From contig NZ_CAMQAZ010000004.1 of NCBI RefSeq assembly GCF_946998835.1, forward strand, positions 1-64,000: 64,000 bases of DNA, written 5' to 3'. The notes beneath the pieces are model-generated. The model was given only the letters and a program-made list of their open reading frames with translations, did not search any database and was not told the DNA's origin. The translations under genes were made by a program, and so were the position numbers. This document shows positions 63,868-64,000 of the stretch, piece after piece (within the stretch, counting starts at the first letter, position 1; every line of letters begins with the position of its first letter). This DNA is from an uncultured Corynebacterium sp. GTDB lineage: Bacteria; Actinomycetota; Actinomycetes; Mycobacteriales; Mycobacteriaceae.

Positions 63868-64000
63868 TCACTTGATGTCCTCTGGCAGCGGCGCGACGGT
63901 TCCGTCCCACGCAGTCACTACCTGAGTGACATTGTGGATGATTGAGCCGATGTAGGTCTCGCCAGCACTTCCGGCCGGACCAAGGGAGTCGCCGTAAAGT
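63868..64000 (-). CDS. mntA: Metal ABC transporter substrate-binding protein, C-terminal part
   Basis: The last 44 codons of a minus-strand gene cut by the window edge: LYGDSLGPAGSAGETYIG, then IIHNVTQVVTAWDG, then a stop at 63868. This is the C-terminal pattern of cluster 9 (TroA/MntA/ZnuA) binding proteins, where the LYGDSLG segment carries the last metal-ligand Asp. First gene of the mnt operon in this window, 23 nt upstream of mntB. Confidence 0.85.
   Translation of the reverse strand, partial: LYGDSLGPAGSAGETYIGSIIHNVTQVVTAWDGTVAPLPEDIK

Overview
The window is a 64 kb stretch of a high-GC actinobacterial chromosome, almost certainly a Corynebacterium. The evidence is: a mycothiol gene (mshB), an lpqW-typA pair, a split dapC/dapD/dapE lysine cluster with fdxC, a divergent glgC/glgA pair, and an mntABCDR-type metal operon. 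Many genes also start with ATG 6-8 nt after a TAnnnT box (leaderless mRNAs). The order typA - lpqW - mshB - small membrane protein - fdxC - dapC - dapD - dapE - LOG - folP2 - DUF3117 - glgA/glgC follows the Mycobacterium tuberculosis Rv1165-Rv1213 region. The species cannot be fixed from sequence alone; an AgaA-like acylglutamine hydrolase would suit a skin or host-associated species.

Layout. 0-5 kb: glycogen synthesis (glgC, glgA), acetolactate decarboxylase, an RlmA-like methyltransferase lacking its zinc cysteines, and DUF3117. 5-15 kb: folP2, LOG, dapE, two dapD paralogues flanking an amino-acid permease, an RluA-type pseudouridine synthase, dapC and ferredoxin. 15-21 kb: mycothiol deacetylase, LpqW-like lipoprotein, TypA. 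21-28 kb: a secreted protein, DUF402, SUFU and membrane proteins, an AgaA-like M20 hydrolase, an acyl-CoA dehydrogenase, YdcF and a small P-loop kinase. 28-32 kb: a YkoEDC-type ECF importer. 32-43 kb: two GT-C-like membrane proteins, a lipoprotein, a GH13 amylase-like enzyme, M20 and M18 peptidases, and thiC under a TPP riboswitch. 43-46 kb: a DUF3558 lipoprotein coupled to a large Pro/Gly-rich protein resembling type VII secretion accessory modules. 46-50.5 kb: a four-gene 2-oxoacid (pyruvate):ferredoxin oxidoreductase operon with a GltD-like electron-transfer subunit. 50.6-60 kb: MFS exporter/TetR, pntAB, ElaA acetyltransferase, MFS exporter/GntR, quinone oxidoreductase. 60-64 kb: Mn/Zn ABC transporter operon with MntR and two uncharacterised membrane proteins, running off the right edge.

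Most genes are ordinary core metabolism. The most unusual signal is at the DNA level: the exact 12-mer CGCTTG[A/C]CGACG occurs 12 times on the two strands, where about 0.03 would be expected. The sites are fairly evenly spaced, typically every 3-7 kb, and several sit in protein linkers (SSSE, SASE) or intergenic DNA. This looks like a genome-wide signal sequence (uptake, recombination or chromosome organisation). Other notable items are a dispersed intergenic repeat of about 150-270 bp (three copies plus a tail), a 17-bp tandem repeat that rewrites the C-terminus of a GntR regulator, the POR operon, the DUF3558 module, and a second, catalytically altered DapD.
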